From Kribbella antibiotica (GTDB taxonomy: Bacteria; Actinomycetota; Actinomycetes; Propionibacteriales; Kribbellaceae), in contig NZ_SMKX01000013.1 of assembly GCF_004349055.1 (NCBI RefSeq), positions 1-64,000 on the forward strand: a stretch of 64,000 nt of DNA, given 5' to 3'. Within the stretch, counting starts at the first letter, position 1; each line of letters starts with the position of its first letter. A program made the position numbers and the translations under genes. The notes below the pieces were generated by a model. That model had not been told where the DNA came from, ran no database searches, and was given only the letters and a program-made list of their open reading frames with translations. Shown here one piece after another: positions 7,743 to 17,068 of this stretch.

Positions 7743-9203
7743 TCAGGCCGGCGCGAGCTCTCGAGGCCTGGCCTTGGAGGCCACACCGTCACTGGGATCG
7801 TCGACGACATCTCCTTGGCGGACCGGGTCCTTCTCCGGCAGCAGGATGTCGCGGGCCACGACCAGCATCAGCCAGAGCGTGCCGCCCATCCGCAGGATGA
7901 CCGACAGCCAGTAGATGCGGTCGGGGACATCCGGATTGCCTGGTTGCAGGAACTGCGCCAGATGCATCCAGACGAGCATCCAGTAGAACATCTCGCACGC
8001 CTGCCAGATCAGCCAGTCACGCAGCCGCGGGCGAGCCAGCGCGACCAGCGGCAGCAGCCACAGCACGTACTGCGGTGAATAGACCTTGTTGATCAGCAGG
8101 AACGCCGCGACCACCAGGAACGCGAGTTGGGCGAAGCGTGGCGGTTTGGGCGCCATCAGCCCGAGGATCGCGATCGACAGACACAGGCCCGCGAAGATCA
8201 CGATGTTCAGCTGGTTGACGTCGGCGACCTCGTGCTTGGCCAGTTTCAGCACGTACCAGATCGAGCCGTAATCGCTCTCCCGCTCGTCGTTGAACGTCCA
8301 GAACGAGATCCACTCCTGCTTCGCGAGCAGGTAGATCGGAGCGTTCACCAGCACCCAGGAGACCACCGCGGCCACCGTCGCCTGGACGAACGGCCCCATC
8401 TTGCGGCCGCGCAGGCAGACGATCAGCAGCGGTCCGAGCAGCAGGAACGGGTAGAACTTCGCCGCCGTTCCGAGCCCGATCAGAATGCCGAACCAGATCG
8501 GTTTACCGCGTGACCAGGCGAACATCGCCCCGGCCGTGAGCGCGACCGCGAACAGGTCCCAGTTGATGGTCGACGTGACCGCGAGCACCGGCGCAGCAGC
8601 GACGTACAGGGCGTCCATCGGCTGGCCGCGCGCCGCGCCCGGACGGCGGGAGACACCCCGTGCTGTCGCCACGGTGAGCCCGACCGTCAGCAGTGCGCAG
8701 AGGAACAGCAGCACGATGTTGACGACGAAGAACACGCCGGCCGTGTCGCGTTTCTGCTCGTCGGTGAGGTCCTTCTTCGGGTCGCCGGTGACCAGCCAGG
8801 TGAGCTGGGCCGCGACCTCCATGAACCCGCCGGTGAGCACCGGGTACTCGAGCACCGGGTAGTTGCCGGTGTCCAGGAACGGCCGGTTGCCCTCGGCGAA
8901 CCCGCGCTCCTGGTAGAGGAACCCGACGTCGGAGTAGCACAGCGCCTTGAACGGCCGCCAGCTCTGCCGGTCCCAGCCGGCGTCCATACAGGGCGCCTTC
9001 TGCAGTACTCCGAGGCCGAAGGTGATCGTGCACACGGCCAGCGCGATCCGCAGCGGCGTCCACCACGACGAGCCGAGCCGGGCGAACCGGCCGAACCGTC
9101 CACCGAGCCCGACGGTCAGCTCCGCCACAGCCGGATCGGCCTCCGACGGCGGCAGCCGGTCGTGCTTAGGCTGGCTTCCTGGTTCCGTCACGGTCGGCAT
9201 CAT
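7743..9203 (-). CDS. GT87/DUF2029-type membrane mannosyltransferase-like protein
   Basis: 486-residue polytopic membrane protein with about eleven hydrophobic stretches after an N-terminal cytoplasmic tail of some 50 residues. The first extracellular loop holds an acidic patch and the short motif YPVLEYPVLTGGFMEV near residue 115. The hydrophobic core (AKFYPFLLLGPLLIVCLRG; NKVYSPQYVLWLLPLVALARPR) is characteristic of actinobacterial GT87 proteins that use polyprenyl-phosphate mannose to build cell-envelope mannans. It is a single transcription unit, convergent with the dehydratase and separated by 109 bp from the hydrolase. Precise donor and acceptor are not determined. Confidence 0.75.
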   Translation of the reverse strand: MMPTVTEPGSQPKHDRLPPSEADPAVAELTVGLGGRFGRFARLGSSWWTPLRIALAVCTITFGLGVLQKAPCMDAGWDRQSWRPFKALCYSDVGFLYQERGFAEGNRPFLDTGNYPVLEYPVLTGGFMEVAAQLTWLVTGDPKKDLTDEQKRDTAGVFFVVNIVLLFLCALLTVGLTVATARGVSRRPGAARGQPMDALYVAAAPVLAVTSTINWDLFAVALTAGAMFAWSRGKPIWFGILIGLGTAAKFYPFLLLGPLLIVCLRGRKMGPFVQATVAAVVSWVLVNAPIYLLAKQEWISFWTFNDERESDYGSIWYVLKLAKHEVADVNQLNIVIFAGLCLSIAILGLMAPKPPRFAQLAFLVVAAFLLINKVYSPQYVLWLLPLVALARPRLRDWLIWQACEMFYWMLVWMHLAQFLQPGNPDVPDRIYWLSVILRMGGTLWLMLVVARDILLPEKDPVRQGDVVDDPSDGVASKARPRELAPA

Positions 9204-9312
9204 CTCCTATCCGATCAGCCAACGACCAGGGCAGGTTACCCACCCATCGTTCGGCATCACACCACCCCCACGCCGAAGGACGCCGGGCGGGCCGGATTAG
9301 GTTCGTTGCCGA

Positions 9313-10107
9313 TCAGTCGGTGGATTGGCCGATCAGCAGAGACGCGGTCCGCCGTGGGTCCTCCCACCAGAACAGGTGACCGGCACCGTCGAAGAGCTCC
9401 ACCTGGGCCGCGGGCAACAGCTCAGAGAGCCGGAGAGCGTTCTCTACCGGGATCCCGGCGTCCGCCGTGCCATGCAGGATCAGAGCCGGTACGGCGACCT
9501 CCCCGAGCCTGGCCGTGGTGTCGTGGGCCTGGGCTGCGGCCCACTGCATCAGCACGACCGGCACCGGGACCTTGACCGAGAGCGCTCTGCGGCGATAGAT
9601 CTCGCGGACGCCGGGAGTCTCGGCGTACCGGCGGGAGAAGTTCGCCTCGAAGCTGGTGCGCAGTCCGTGCTCGACATCACGGGTCGCAATCGCGTCGACC
9701 ATCCGGTGTGAGGTCTCCGAGATCACGCCGCGGGGTCCGCCGGCCCAGGTGCATCCGAGTGCGATCGAGCGCACCACCTCCGGGTGCCGGAGGACCAGCT
9801 CCTGCGCCACCATGCCGCCGAGCGAGATGCCGAAGATGTGCGCATCGGTCCACCCCACCGATGCGATCACCGCTGCTGCGTCGTCGGCCAGGTCCGCCAC
9901 CGTGAAGGGTTCGTCCGCTCGGTCGCCGCGCCCAATCCCCCGATGGTCGTACGCGACGATGTCGAACCTGGCCTCCAACGCACTGAGCAGTTCGTCCCCC
10001 CACACCTCGTGATGCGCTGCCATGCCATGCAGCAGCAACAGCGGCGCACCCCGCCCGCGCCGCACGTAGTCCAGCCGGCGTCCCCCGGTCCCAGTAACGA
10101 ACTCCAT
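9313..10107 (-). CDS. Alpha/beta-fold hydrolase
   Basis: 264-residue alpha/beta hydrolase. The oxyanion region is LLLLHGMAAHHEVW, the nucleophile elbow is GISLGGMVAQE (Ser near residue 93), the acid is likely in LILHGTADAGIPVE, and the catalytic His is in FDGAGHLFWWEDP. I set the start at ATG 10107 because a longer reading would run into the 3' end of the SARP gene at 10152; the chosen start leaves a 44-bp gap. The family covers esterases, lipases and enol-lactone hydrolases, and the sequence does not single out a substrate. It could be co-transcribed with the SARP genes upstream. Confidence 0.85.
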   Translation of the reverse strand: MEFVTGTGGRRLDYVRRGRGAPLLLLHGMAAHHEVWGDELLSALEARFDIVAYDHRGIGRGDRADEPFTVADLADDAAAVIASVGWTDAHIFGISLGGMVAQELVLRHPEVVRSIALGCTWAGGPRGVISETSHRMVDAIATRDVEHGLRTSFEANFSRRYAETPGVREIYRRRALSVKVPVPVVLMQWAAAQAHDTTARLGEVAVPALILHGTADAGIPVENALRLSELLPAAQVELFDGAGHLFWWEDPRRTASLLIGQSTD

Positions 10108-10151
10108 GCGGCACAGCCTGCCGAGGCTGCCTTGCAAACCGCTTGCAGGTG

Positions 10152-12890
10152 TTAGCCCGAGAGCATGGCGACCATCGCGCTCCACGAGACAGGCTCGCCC
10201 GAGCCAAGCGGTCCGATCTCCTGCTCCACCCACGGCTCCCCGACGATGTAGAGCCCTGGTGTCTTGAGCCCCAGCCGCTCCGAGTGCGCCCGTACGGCGG
10301 CCAGCAGCGCCACCGCCTCTTCCAGTGGCCGTCCCACTCGGACCAGCGCGAGAGCACCAATCCGCAACGTGTTCAGCGCGTACGGGTAGTCCTCGTGCTG
10401 CAGGAACCGTGCCAGCCCAGTCCGGAGCGCTGCCAAGGCTCGCTCGGCAGAGTCCGGTCGCAGCGAAGGGTGGCGCAGGTACAGCTCACCGACGACCTGG
10501 TTCGCCCAGCCCTTGTTCCAACCACGGCTCTGCTCCAGCAGTGCATCGGCGTAGTCCAGCATCTCCGCCGGATCGGTGGCGTGCCGCAGCAGCCCGACGG
10601 TCCGGACCGTCAGACCGGCCGCGCTCATCGTCGGGAGCCTCAACCGCTCGGAGTACTCGATCAGCTGTCCCGTGACCTGCAGCGACACCGCTAGCGGCGC
10701 ACTGAGGGTGGCTCCGAGCGCCAGGAAGTACAGGACCTCGGCATAGTCGCGTGGCAGGACATCAACCGGGATCTGCGGGAGCAGTCCGATCACCGCCTCG
10801 ACCAGCGCCGCCGTACCGGCCAGGTCTCCGGAGAAGTAGGTGAGCGCGGTCAGCACGTTGAGGGCCCGGATGCGGTCGAGGGCAGGCGCGTCCGGTGCAG
10901 CGTCGAGCGCGGAGCGCAGCATCCGGATCACCTCGCCGTGGTGAACGCCGCGGTACAGGTAGACGCCGAGCGAGACCGCAGTGAGTACCGCTGCGTCCGC
11001 ATCGGTAGTCAGGTCATGGGCGAAGCCCGCGCGCAGGTTGGGCAGCTCACGGCTCATCATGCGCAAGTAGGCGCCCGCCTGAGTGCTGCGGATCGAGTCC
11101 ACACAACGCGAAGCCAGCAGCCGCACCCAGCGTGCCTGCACGAGCCGAGTCTCGGCCGGGTCCGGGTCGATAGTGCGGCAGTAGGCACGGATGCTCTCGA
11201 GCAGCACATAGCGCGTCGGCTCAAGGGAGGTGTCAGCCACGACGACCGACCGCGTCACCAGAGCAGACAGCGATTCCAGTACTGCGGTCTCCCGGCCCGG
11301 CCAGATCGTCTCGGCTGCCTCCAGCGTGAAGCCGCCCTCGAACGCCCAGAGCTTCAGCAGCAGCTCACGGTCGGGCGGATCGAGCAGGTCGACACTCCAG
11401 CCGATCGCTGCCTCCAGCGTCCCGTGCCACGCGAGCGATCCGCGCGGTACGGGCCCCAGTACTGCGAACCGATCGTCCAGCCGGTCCGCGATCTCGCCCA
11501 GCCCGAGCACCCGGGCCCGTGCGGCCGCCAGCTCGATCGCTAGCGGCAGACCGTCCAGTGCGGTCGCGATGCGCTGGGCTGCGATCAGCTCGCTCGGGTT
11601 CGGTTCCCAGCCGGGGCGCACTGCTCGGACCCGGTCCGCCAGCAGCTCCACTGCGGGCGCAGGTGACAGCGGCTGGACCGGCACCGTGATCTCACCGTCC
11701 ACACCAAGCGGCTCCCGACTTGTCGCCAGAATCCGCAGCCCCGGACAGCTCTGCGTCAGCCGGTCGACTAGCTCGGCCGCAGCGGCAACAACGTGCTCGC
11801 AGTTGTCCAGCACTAGCAGCGCCGACGCCGTACCGATCCCGTCCACGATGGCTACCACCGGATCACCGCTGACGACCACACCCACCGCATCAGCCACCGC
11901 CGCAGCAACACCAGAGCCATCCGGTACGTCGGCCAGCCGCGCGGCCCAGGGATCCGCAGCCGGTCCCAGAGTCGCCAGGTACTCGACCAGCAGCCGCGTC
12001 TTCCCCACACCGGCTGGCCCGACCAGGTTCACCAGCCGATGCCGGTCCATCCGTGCGGTCAGCAAGGAGAGCTCGGCAGAGCGGCCCAGGAACGTCGTCA
12101 GCGGCCGTCTGATCGGCACTGGCCGGGCAACCCGCATCGGCGCGGCCAACCGCAGCCGCGGGTCCTGAACGAGCACCTGGCGTTCCAGCTCCTGCAGCTC
12201 CGACCCTGGGTCGACGCCAAGTTGGTCGGCCAGCAACTCGCGGACTCGCCGCAGCGTGGCCAACGCATCGCCTTGCCGATCGCACCGGTAGAGCCCGAGC
12301 ACCAGCAAAGCCCAGCGGCGCTCACGCAGTGGTTGCTCTCGGACGAGCTGCTCCAACTGCACTACCGCCTCGGCGGCGTCACCAGTCCCCAACCGTGCGG
12401 CCGCCAGGTCCTCCAGCGCCACCTCACGAAGCTCGGCCAGCCGCCCGCGCTCCGCCTCAGCAAGGCCGTCCGGCAGCTCGGCGTACGGTTCACCCCGCCA
12501 CAGCTCCAGCGCTTCGGTCAACCGGATGCGCGCCTCTTCTGGCCGGTCCCCGGCCAGTTGGCCCCGGGCGGCCTCGATCAGCTCCGCACAACGCCGTACG
12601 TCGATCTCGTCGGCGTGCAGGAAGTAGCCGGCCGGCGTGCGGCCCAGCCGGTTGCGGTACGTCGTCCCAAGCGCGGAGCGCAGCCGTGACACGTAAGCCT
12701 GCATCGCGGCGGCTGCTTTGGCCGGTGGCTGGTCGTCCCACATGGCCTGGGCCAGTCGGTCGTCGGACACCGGCTTGCCGTCCGCCAGCGCGAGCGCAGC
12801 GATCAGCCGTCGGGGCAGCGCACCCCCGACCTCGACCACGGTCCCGTCAACCAGCACTCGGACGGGCCCCAGAACCCGGCACTCCAGCAC
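10152..12890 (-). CDS. AfsR-like SARP/BTAD regulator with NTPase and TPR domains
   Basis: 913-residue transcriptional regulator. Residues 1-100 are an OmpR-type winged helix (VLGPVRVLVDGTVVEVGG), followed by a bacterial transcriptional activation domain to about 250 (ELWRGEPYAELPD). A STAND-type NTPase follows, with Walker A VGPAGVGKTRLL near residue 283 and Walker B ALLVLDNCEHV. The C-terminal half is helical, TPR-like. The layout matches AfsR-type pathway activators. The GTG at 12890 begins the conserved domain and lies 19 bp after the stop of a second, smaller SARP gene; longer readings would overlap that gene. The target genes are unknown and no antibiotic genes are directly adjacent. Confidence 0.88.
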   Translation of the reverse strand: MLECRVLGPVRVLVDGTVVEVGGALPRRLIAALALADGKPVSDDRLAQAMWDDQPPAKAAAAMQAYVSRLRSALGTTYRNRLGRTPAGYFLHADEIDVRRCAELIEAARGQLAGDRPEEARIRLTEALELWRGEPYAELPDGLAEAERGRLAELREVALEDLAAARLGTGDAAEAVVQLEQLVREQPLRERRWALLVLGLYRCDRQGDALATLRRVRELLADQLGVDPGSELQELERQVLVQDPRLRLAAPMRVARPVPIRRPLTTFLGRSAELSLLTARMDRHRLVNLVGPAGVGKTRLLVEYLATLGPAADPWAARLADVPDGSGVAAAVADAVGVVVSGDPVVAIVDGIGTASALLVLDNCEHVVAAAAELVDRLTQSCPGLRILATSREPLGVDGEITVPVQPLSPAPAVELLADRVRAVRPGWEPNPSELIAAQRIATALDGLPLAIELAAARARVLGLGEIADRLDDRFAVLGPVPRGSLAWHGTLEAAIGWSVDLLDPPDRELLLKLWAFEGGFTLEAAETIWPGRETAVLESLSALVTRSVVVADTSLEPTRYVLLESIRAYCRTIDPDPAETRLVQARWVRLLASRCVDSIRSTQAGAYLRMMSRELPNLRAGFAHDLTTDADAAVLTAVSLGVYLYRGVHHGEVIRMLRSALDAAPDAPALDRIRALNVLTALTYFSGDLAGTAALVEAVIGLLPQIPVDVLPRDYAEVLYFLALGATLSAPLAVSLQVTGQLIEYSERLRLPTMSAAGLTVRTVGLLRHATDPAEMLDYADALLEQSRGWNKGWANQVVGELYLRHPSLRPDSAERALAALRTGLARFLQHEDYPYALNTLRIGALALVRVGRPLEEAVALLAAVRAHSERLGLKTPGLYIVGEPWVEQEIGPLGSGEPVSWSAMVAMLSG

Positions 12891-12909
12891 CTGGTCACCA
12901 TAGCGGCGC

Positions 12910-13704
12910 CTATCTCCAGCGCCAGGCGGGCTGGCCGGACTGCTGGACAGCCAGCCGACGTTCGAGCGCCGCCAGCGTTGGGCCAGGGTCGAGTCCGAGC
13001 TGATCAGCAAGCAGCACCCGGTACCGGCGTAGCTCAGCACGAGCGCGCTCTGGTTGGCCGACCTCCAGCCAAGCACGTGCCAGTAGCTCCCAGCGGCGCT
13101 CTCGGTACGGGCTGTCGGCGACGAGATGTGTCAGCGACCTGACAGCGACCTGGGGGTTACCGGCTGCCAGGCGGGCGGCTTCGACCTCCTCGAGGGCGAG
13201 CTCGTGCAGCTCCAGCAGCCTGGCCCGTGCACCGACCACCACCGCGGAGTCGGCCAGGTCCTGCCAGGGCTCACCCCGCCAGAGCCCGAGGGCCGTCTCC
13301 AGGTGCTGCATCGCACCGGCCGGGTCCTGATTTGACGGCGTCTGTTTTGACAGGCCATCTGAAGCCAGGGCGGCGAATCGATGGTGGTCGGTGTCATTGG
13401 CGGGCACCCTCAAGCGGTACCCGGACGGAGTCCGCTCCAGGCGCTCCCCGGCAGTACCCAAAGCGGTCCGTAACCGCCACACCAGTGCCCGCAAACCCTT
13501 CTGAGCATTCGCCGGTCGCCCAGCGGGCCACACCAGAGCGGTCAGCTCCTCATCCGCCATCGGGCAGTCGCCGGCAAGCAGGAGCCCGGCGACAAGACGC
13601 CGTACCTGCACGCCCTTGAGCTGCACCGGAGTGCCGTCGACCTCCAGCTCAAGCGGGCCGAGCACTCGACTGGACACCTGCTGCTCCACGCTGACTACCG
13701 TCAT
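12910..13704 (-). CDS. Short SARP/BTAD-family regulator
   Basis: 264 residues: N-terminal winged helix (RVLGPLELEVDGTPVQLKG, RALVWRLRTALG) and a BTAD domain (ALGLWRGEPWQDLADS, LLADQLGLDPGPTLAALERRL). It has no NTPase or TPR part, so it is the minimal SARP form. Its recognition region differs clearly from that of the large SARP 19 bp downstream. They are therefore paralogous in architecture, not a recent duplication. The two genes form an operon, possibly a regulator pair acting in cascade or as heteromers. A hairpin-free 42-bp gap separates its start from the convergent end of the YfhO gene. Confidence 0.88.
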   Translation of the reverse strand: MTVVSVEQQVSSRVLGPLELEVDGTPVQLKGVQVRRLVAGLLLAGDCPMADEELTALVWPAGRPANAQKGLRALVWRLRTALGTAGERLERTPSGYRLRVPANDTDHHRFAALASDGLSKQTPSNQDPAGAMQHLETALGLWRGEPWQDLADSAVVVGARARLLELHELALEEVEAARLAAGNPQVAVRSLTHLVADSPYRERRWELLARAWLEVGQPERARAELRRYRVLLADQLGLDPGPTLAALERRLAVQQSGQPAWRWR

Positions 13705-13746
13705 GCGACCACAGTCGACCGAGCACCTTGCAATCCACCTGCAGAG

Positions 13747-16305
13747 CTAGTGCTGACGTCGTTGGTTCGCTGACCGGCTGCTGACCATCAGGATCCCGGC
13801 TAGCGCGCACAGCACTGCCAGTGCGCCGACTGCCAGCACCAGCCCGGCCTCCAGACCGCGTGGCACGTAACTGCATGACACCTTCCGAGCCTTCGGCCCC
13901 ACCGGTACGGCGATCAGCCCGGACAGCGACTCTGGTGGCTTGGCGGCCTTGCTGTCGACTGAGCATTCCCATCCCGGCGTGCTGACGACGCTGAGGACCA
14001 TGGTGCGCGCCTGCCCGGACTTGAACCGCGCAACCACGTCGTGCCCGCCAACCTCTATCTCGGTCGGCTTGCTGTTCTGTAGGTCGGTGACTGCGGCCTT
14101 GAGCTTGTCCGGGTCCAGACAGCCGATCGAGCCGATCGGAAGCCGCGTCGGCGCCGACACCCGGATCCGCACGTCCGCTGCGCCGTTCGGCCGCGCCCTG
14201 CCCACCCACAGCATCGGAGCGCCGGTGTAGGTGCCAGGGCGTTTCGCCGACGGCTTCAGCACCTGCCGCCAGCCGTCACCACTGATCATCACGTCACCGA
14301 CGAAATCCGGTCCGCGCAGGTAGATACCGGAGCCCGGCTTGCAGGAGGTGGTCAGTCCGATCTCCACCGGATCGTCGGCACCCGGCAGCGGGCGCATGCC
14401 GATCCCCCAGTCGCGCTGTGCCGCAGTCGCCCCTTTGGTGACGTGCACGGCGACCTTCGGGACTGTGTAGACGTCAGCGCCCAGTGCGGTCTCCTGAACG
14501 CCGAACGCGCCCGGATCCGTCGACACCCACGGCTTCGCCGGCCGCAGCGTCACCAGCGGGCCCACCGGCCGTTTGGTGAGAGCGAACGCTCCCCGCGGGC
14601 CCTCCTGCACCCGGGCGCCGACCGAGAACACCGAGTCGATCACCGGGTTTTTAGGATCGATCGGAGCCCGGCCGTACGAGCTATAGCCGAACCCGAGGTT
14701 GACCAGTGCCTCCGACAACGAGCGCTGGATCGTACTGGTGTAGTACTCGGCGCCCTGCCCACCAATCAGCATCGGGTCGTTCACAGACGTGTACTGGCTC
14801 GCCGACACCCGCTGCTGCGGCCAGTCCTCGGCTGACTCGACCAGTGCGCGGATTGACTCCTGTTTCGCGCCCCATGGTTGGTAGTCGTGCATGAACTTCG
14901 ACCGCGCCTCGTCGATCGCAACGGACGAAAGCGTGGTCTCAATGAGCATCGCGCCGATCAGCAGCCCGGCCGCAGTCCGCCGTACCCACAGCAGTGTTCC
15001 TGGCCGCCACCGCGTCAGCAGGAACGCCAGTACGGCGACCCCGGCCACCACCGGTACGACGGACCGCGTGGTCGGTGTGATCGTCGGCAGGTCGGACACC
15101 TGCGTGAACAGCGCACCGACGAGCGCTAGCGGGATAGCTACCGACAGGAAGTTGCGCACACCGGAGGCCACCGACATCCACCCGAGCACCACCAGCATCC
15201 CGGCCACGACGAATGCCTGCCGGTACGGACTGCCGTTCGGAGAGTCGAACCCGTGCCACACCTCATGCGGGAACCGCAGCTGCAGACTGATGGTTGTCAG
15301 CACCACGAACAGCGTCCAGACGAACCGCTCTCGCCGTGCCACTGCACGGTTGAAAGGAAAGCTCAGCGCCAGCAGGAGCATGATCGTGCCGACAGCCAGC
15401 CCAGGCGACGTACCGACGCCCTCAGAGCCCGGCAGGAGCCGCGAGAGAAACTCTCTCCAGCCCAGCGGCGTGAACACCTCGTCCGGACTCGGCGTCGACG
15501 TCTGCACCAGCCAGTACGTCGGCAGCAGCAGTGGAGCCGCCAGTGCGATCCCCACTGCGACACCGACCAGACAGCGGAACCCGCCCTCGACCCGGCGGCC
15601 GAAACTCCCGCCCTCGGTGTCAGACAGCACCCGCGCCAGCACGACGACCACTGCGCCCAGTGTCGCCATGTAGACCGTGTAGAAGTGCGACATCCACAGC
15701 AGCGCAACGACGAACGGCGTCACCACGAGCGCAGTGAGCGAACGCTTGCTCCAGATCCACTCACACAGCAGACAGATCACCGGGAAGGCGATCAGACCGT
15801 TCAGCCACTCGGTCATGTACGCCGCATCGTCGATCGCCCAGCCACAGGTCGCGTAGGACACTCCAGCGAGCGCTGCCAGCCACACTGGCCCGGCTGGTCG
15901 CAGCAATCGCAGGTACGCCGTCATAGCGGCCGCTGCGGCACCGATCGCGGCCGTGGCGATCACGTACATGGCCAGGTCGATGCGGTCACGCGGGAACAGC
16001 AGCACCATCCACGACAGGCTCGTCCCCAGGTACGCCATGAAGTCGCCGATGAACGGGACGCCGTACCCGCTGGACCAGTTCAGGATGAAGTCACCCGGCG
16101 CGTGTCCGGTGAGCAGGTCGCGCAGGTAGGCGTGCATCGGCACGAACTGCTGGCCGAGGTCGTTGGTGTTCCGCGGCAGCGCCCCGAACGGATAGGTGCC
16201 GCGGATGATGCCGGAGGCGACGAAGGTCGCCGCAGCCGCCAGAGCGGCCGCCGGCACGGCCCGCAGCTCACCACCGAGCAAGCGCTGGGCTCGCCACGTT
16301 CGCAA
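13747..16305 (-). CDS. YfhO-family large membrane protein
   Basis: 852-residue membrane protein with about twelve N-terminal transmembrane helices (to about residue 460), a large extracytoplasmic domain, and a final helix near residues 820-845 followed by a basic tail (SSRSANQRRQH). The N-terminal loop PFGALPRNTNDLGQQFVPMHAYLRDLL with its Asp/Gln pair is typical of YfhO/GT-C-fold proteins. These modify lipoteichoic acid or other surface glycans using lipid-linked sugars. It heads the surface-polysaccharide block 13747-19915. The next gene (methyltransferase) is divergent across a 118-bp gap containing a CGACTA/TAGTCG inverted repeat. The sugar transferred is unknown. Confidence 0.82.
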   Translation of the reverse strand: MRTWRAQRLLGGELRAVPAAALAAAATFVASGIIRGTYPFGALPRNTNDLGQQFVPMHAYLRDLLTGHAPGDFILNWSSGYGVPFIGDFMAYLGTSLSWMVLLFPRDRIDLAMYVIATAAIGAAAAAMTAYLRLLRPAGPVWLAALAGVSYATCGWAIDDAAYMTEWLNGLIAFPVICLLCEWIWSKRSLTALVVTPFVVALLWMSHFYTVYMATLGAVVVVLARVLSDTEGGSFGRRVEGGFRCLVGVAVGIALAAPLLLPTYWLVQTSTPSPDEVFTPLGWREFLSRLLPGSEGVGTSPGLAVGTIMLLLALSFPFNRAVARRERFVWTLFVVLTTISLQLRFPHEVWHGFDSPNGSPYRQAFVVAGMLVVLGWMSVASGVRNFLSVAIPLALVGALFTQVSDLPTITPTTRSVVPVVAGVAVLAFLLTRWRPGTLLWVRRTAAGLLIGAMLIETTLSSVAIDEARSKFMHDYQPWGAKQESIRALVESAEDWPQQRVSASQYTSVNDPMLIGGQGAEYYTSTIQRSLSEALVNLGFGYSSYGRAPIDPKNPVIDSVFSVGARVQEGPRGAFALTKRPVGPLVTLRPAKPWVSTDPGAFGVQETALGADVYTVPKVAVHVTKGATAAQRDWGIGMRPLPGADDPVEIGLTTSCKPGSGIYLRGPDFVGDVMISGDGWRQVLKPSAKRPGTYTGAPMLWVGRARPNGAADVRIRVSAPTRLPIGSIGCLDPDKLKAAVTDLQNSKPTEIEVGGHDVVARFKSGQARTMVLSVVSTPGWECSVDSKAAKPPESLSGLIAVPVGPKARKVSCSYVPRGLEAGLVLAVGALAVLCALAGILMVSSRSANQRRQH

Positions 16306-16423
16306 AGGCTCCCCCGTCCTGCGACTACAACTAGTCGTACTCGTGGCTCGGGGCAGGCGGCCAGTAGCAGGAGCGTAACAGAGGGTCAGGTTGTTCTATG
16401 GGTACGTGGGTAGGGTGAAAATC

Positions 16424-17068
16424 GTGGATCAACTCGGCGCGAACGAGACGATCGAGCACTGGGACCGCCGGCACCGCCAACTCGGTGCTCTGCGCTCGGG
16501 CGGTGACGCCGGCTACGACGAGTTCAGCAACGAGATCTTCTACGCGGTCCGGCTCGGCCGGCTGCTCGACATCATCGGTGACCGGACCGAGTACTCCGCT
16601 CCGCTGCGCATCCTCGACGCAGGCTGCGGCAAGGGCTGGTTCGCGCATTCGATGGCGCGATTCGGGCATGCGATCGACGGCATCGACGTCAGCGAGCATG
16701 CGATCGACCTGTGCCGTGCCAATGCGACCGGCCACAGCAGCTTCCACCTGTCACCGCTGGCCGACTGGCAGCCGCCGTACCTGTACGACGTGGTCTACAG
16801 CATCGATGTGCTCTTCCACATCATGGATGACGCCCTGTGGGAGGCGTCGGTGCTCAACCTGGCCGCGCAGGTTCGACTGGGCGGGTTGCTGCTCGTCGTG
16901 GACCACGAGTCCGATGTGGACCGCACATGGTCGTTCTACCAGCGCACCCGCGCGCTACACCGGTACCAGAGCCTGCTGGAGCCAGTGGGGCTGCAGGTGG
17001 ATCGTTTCGTCCCGTACGGCTTCCGTGGTGCGCCGACCGGTTTCCTCGTCCTGCAAAGGGTGTTCTGA
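16424..17068 (+). CDS. Class I SAM-dependent methyltransferase
   Basis: 214 residues. SAM-binding motif I reads LRILDAGCGKGWFAHSMARFG near residue 60, then IDGIDVSEHAIDLC (motif II) and YDVVYSIDVLFHIMDD (motif IV region). GTG 16424 is preferred because AGGG lies about nine bases upstream; in-frame GTG 16415 and TTG 16391 are alternatives. It abuts the next gene (17069) directly. The position among polysaccharide genes suggests methylation of a sugar or glycan terminus, as in capping of O-antigen-like chains. This is contextual inference. Confidence 0.85.
   Translation: MDQLGANETIEHWDRRHRQLGALRSGGDAGYDEFSNEIFYAVRLGRLLDIIGDRTEYSAPLRILDAGCGKGWFAHSMARFGHAIDGIDVSEHAIDLCRANATGHSSFHLSPLADWQPPYLYDVVYSIDVLFHIMDDALWEASVLNLAAQVRLGGLLLVVDHESDVDRTWSFYQRTRALHRYQSLLEPVGLQVDRFVPYGFRGAPTGFLVLQRVF

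Noticed and set aside
10108-10233. N-terminal extension of the alpha/beta hydrolase
   Set aside because: The 42 extra residues are not hydrolase-like and would overlap the 3' end of the SARP gene; ATG 10107 fits the domain start.
12891-13076. N-terminal extension of the large SARP
   Set aside because: It lies inside the coding region of the smaller SARP in another frame and has no conserved sequence; GTG 12890 starts the domain.
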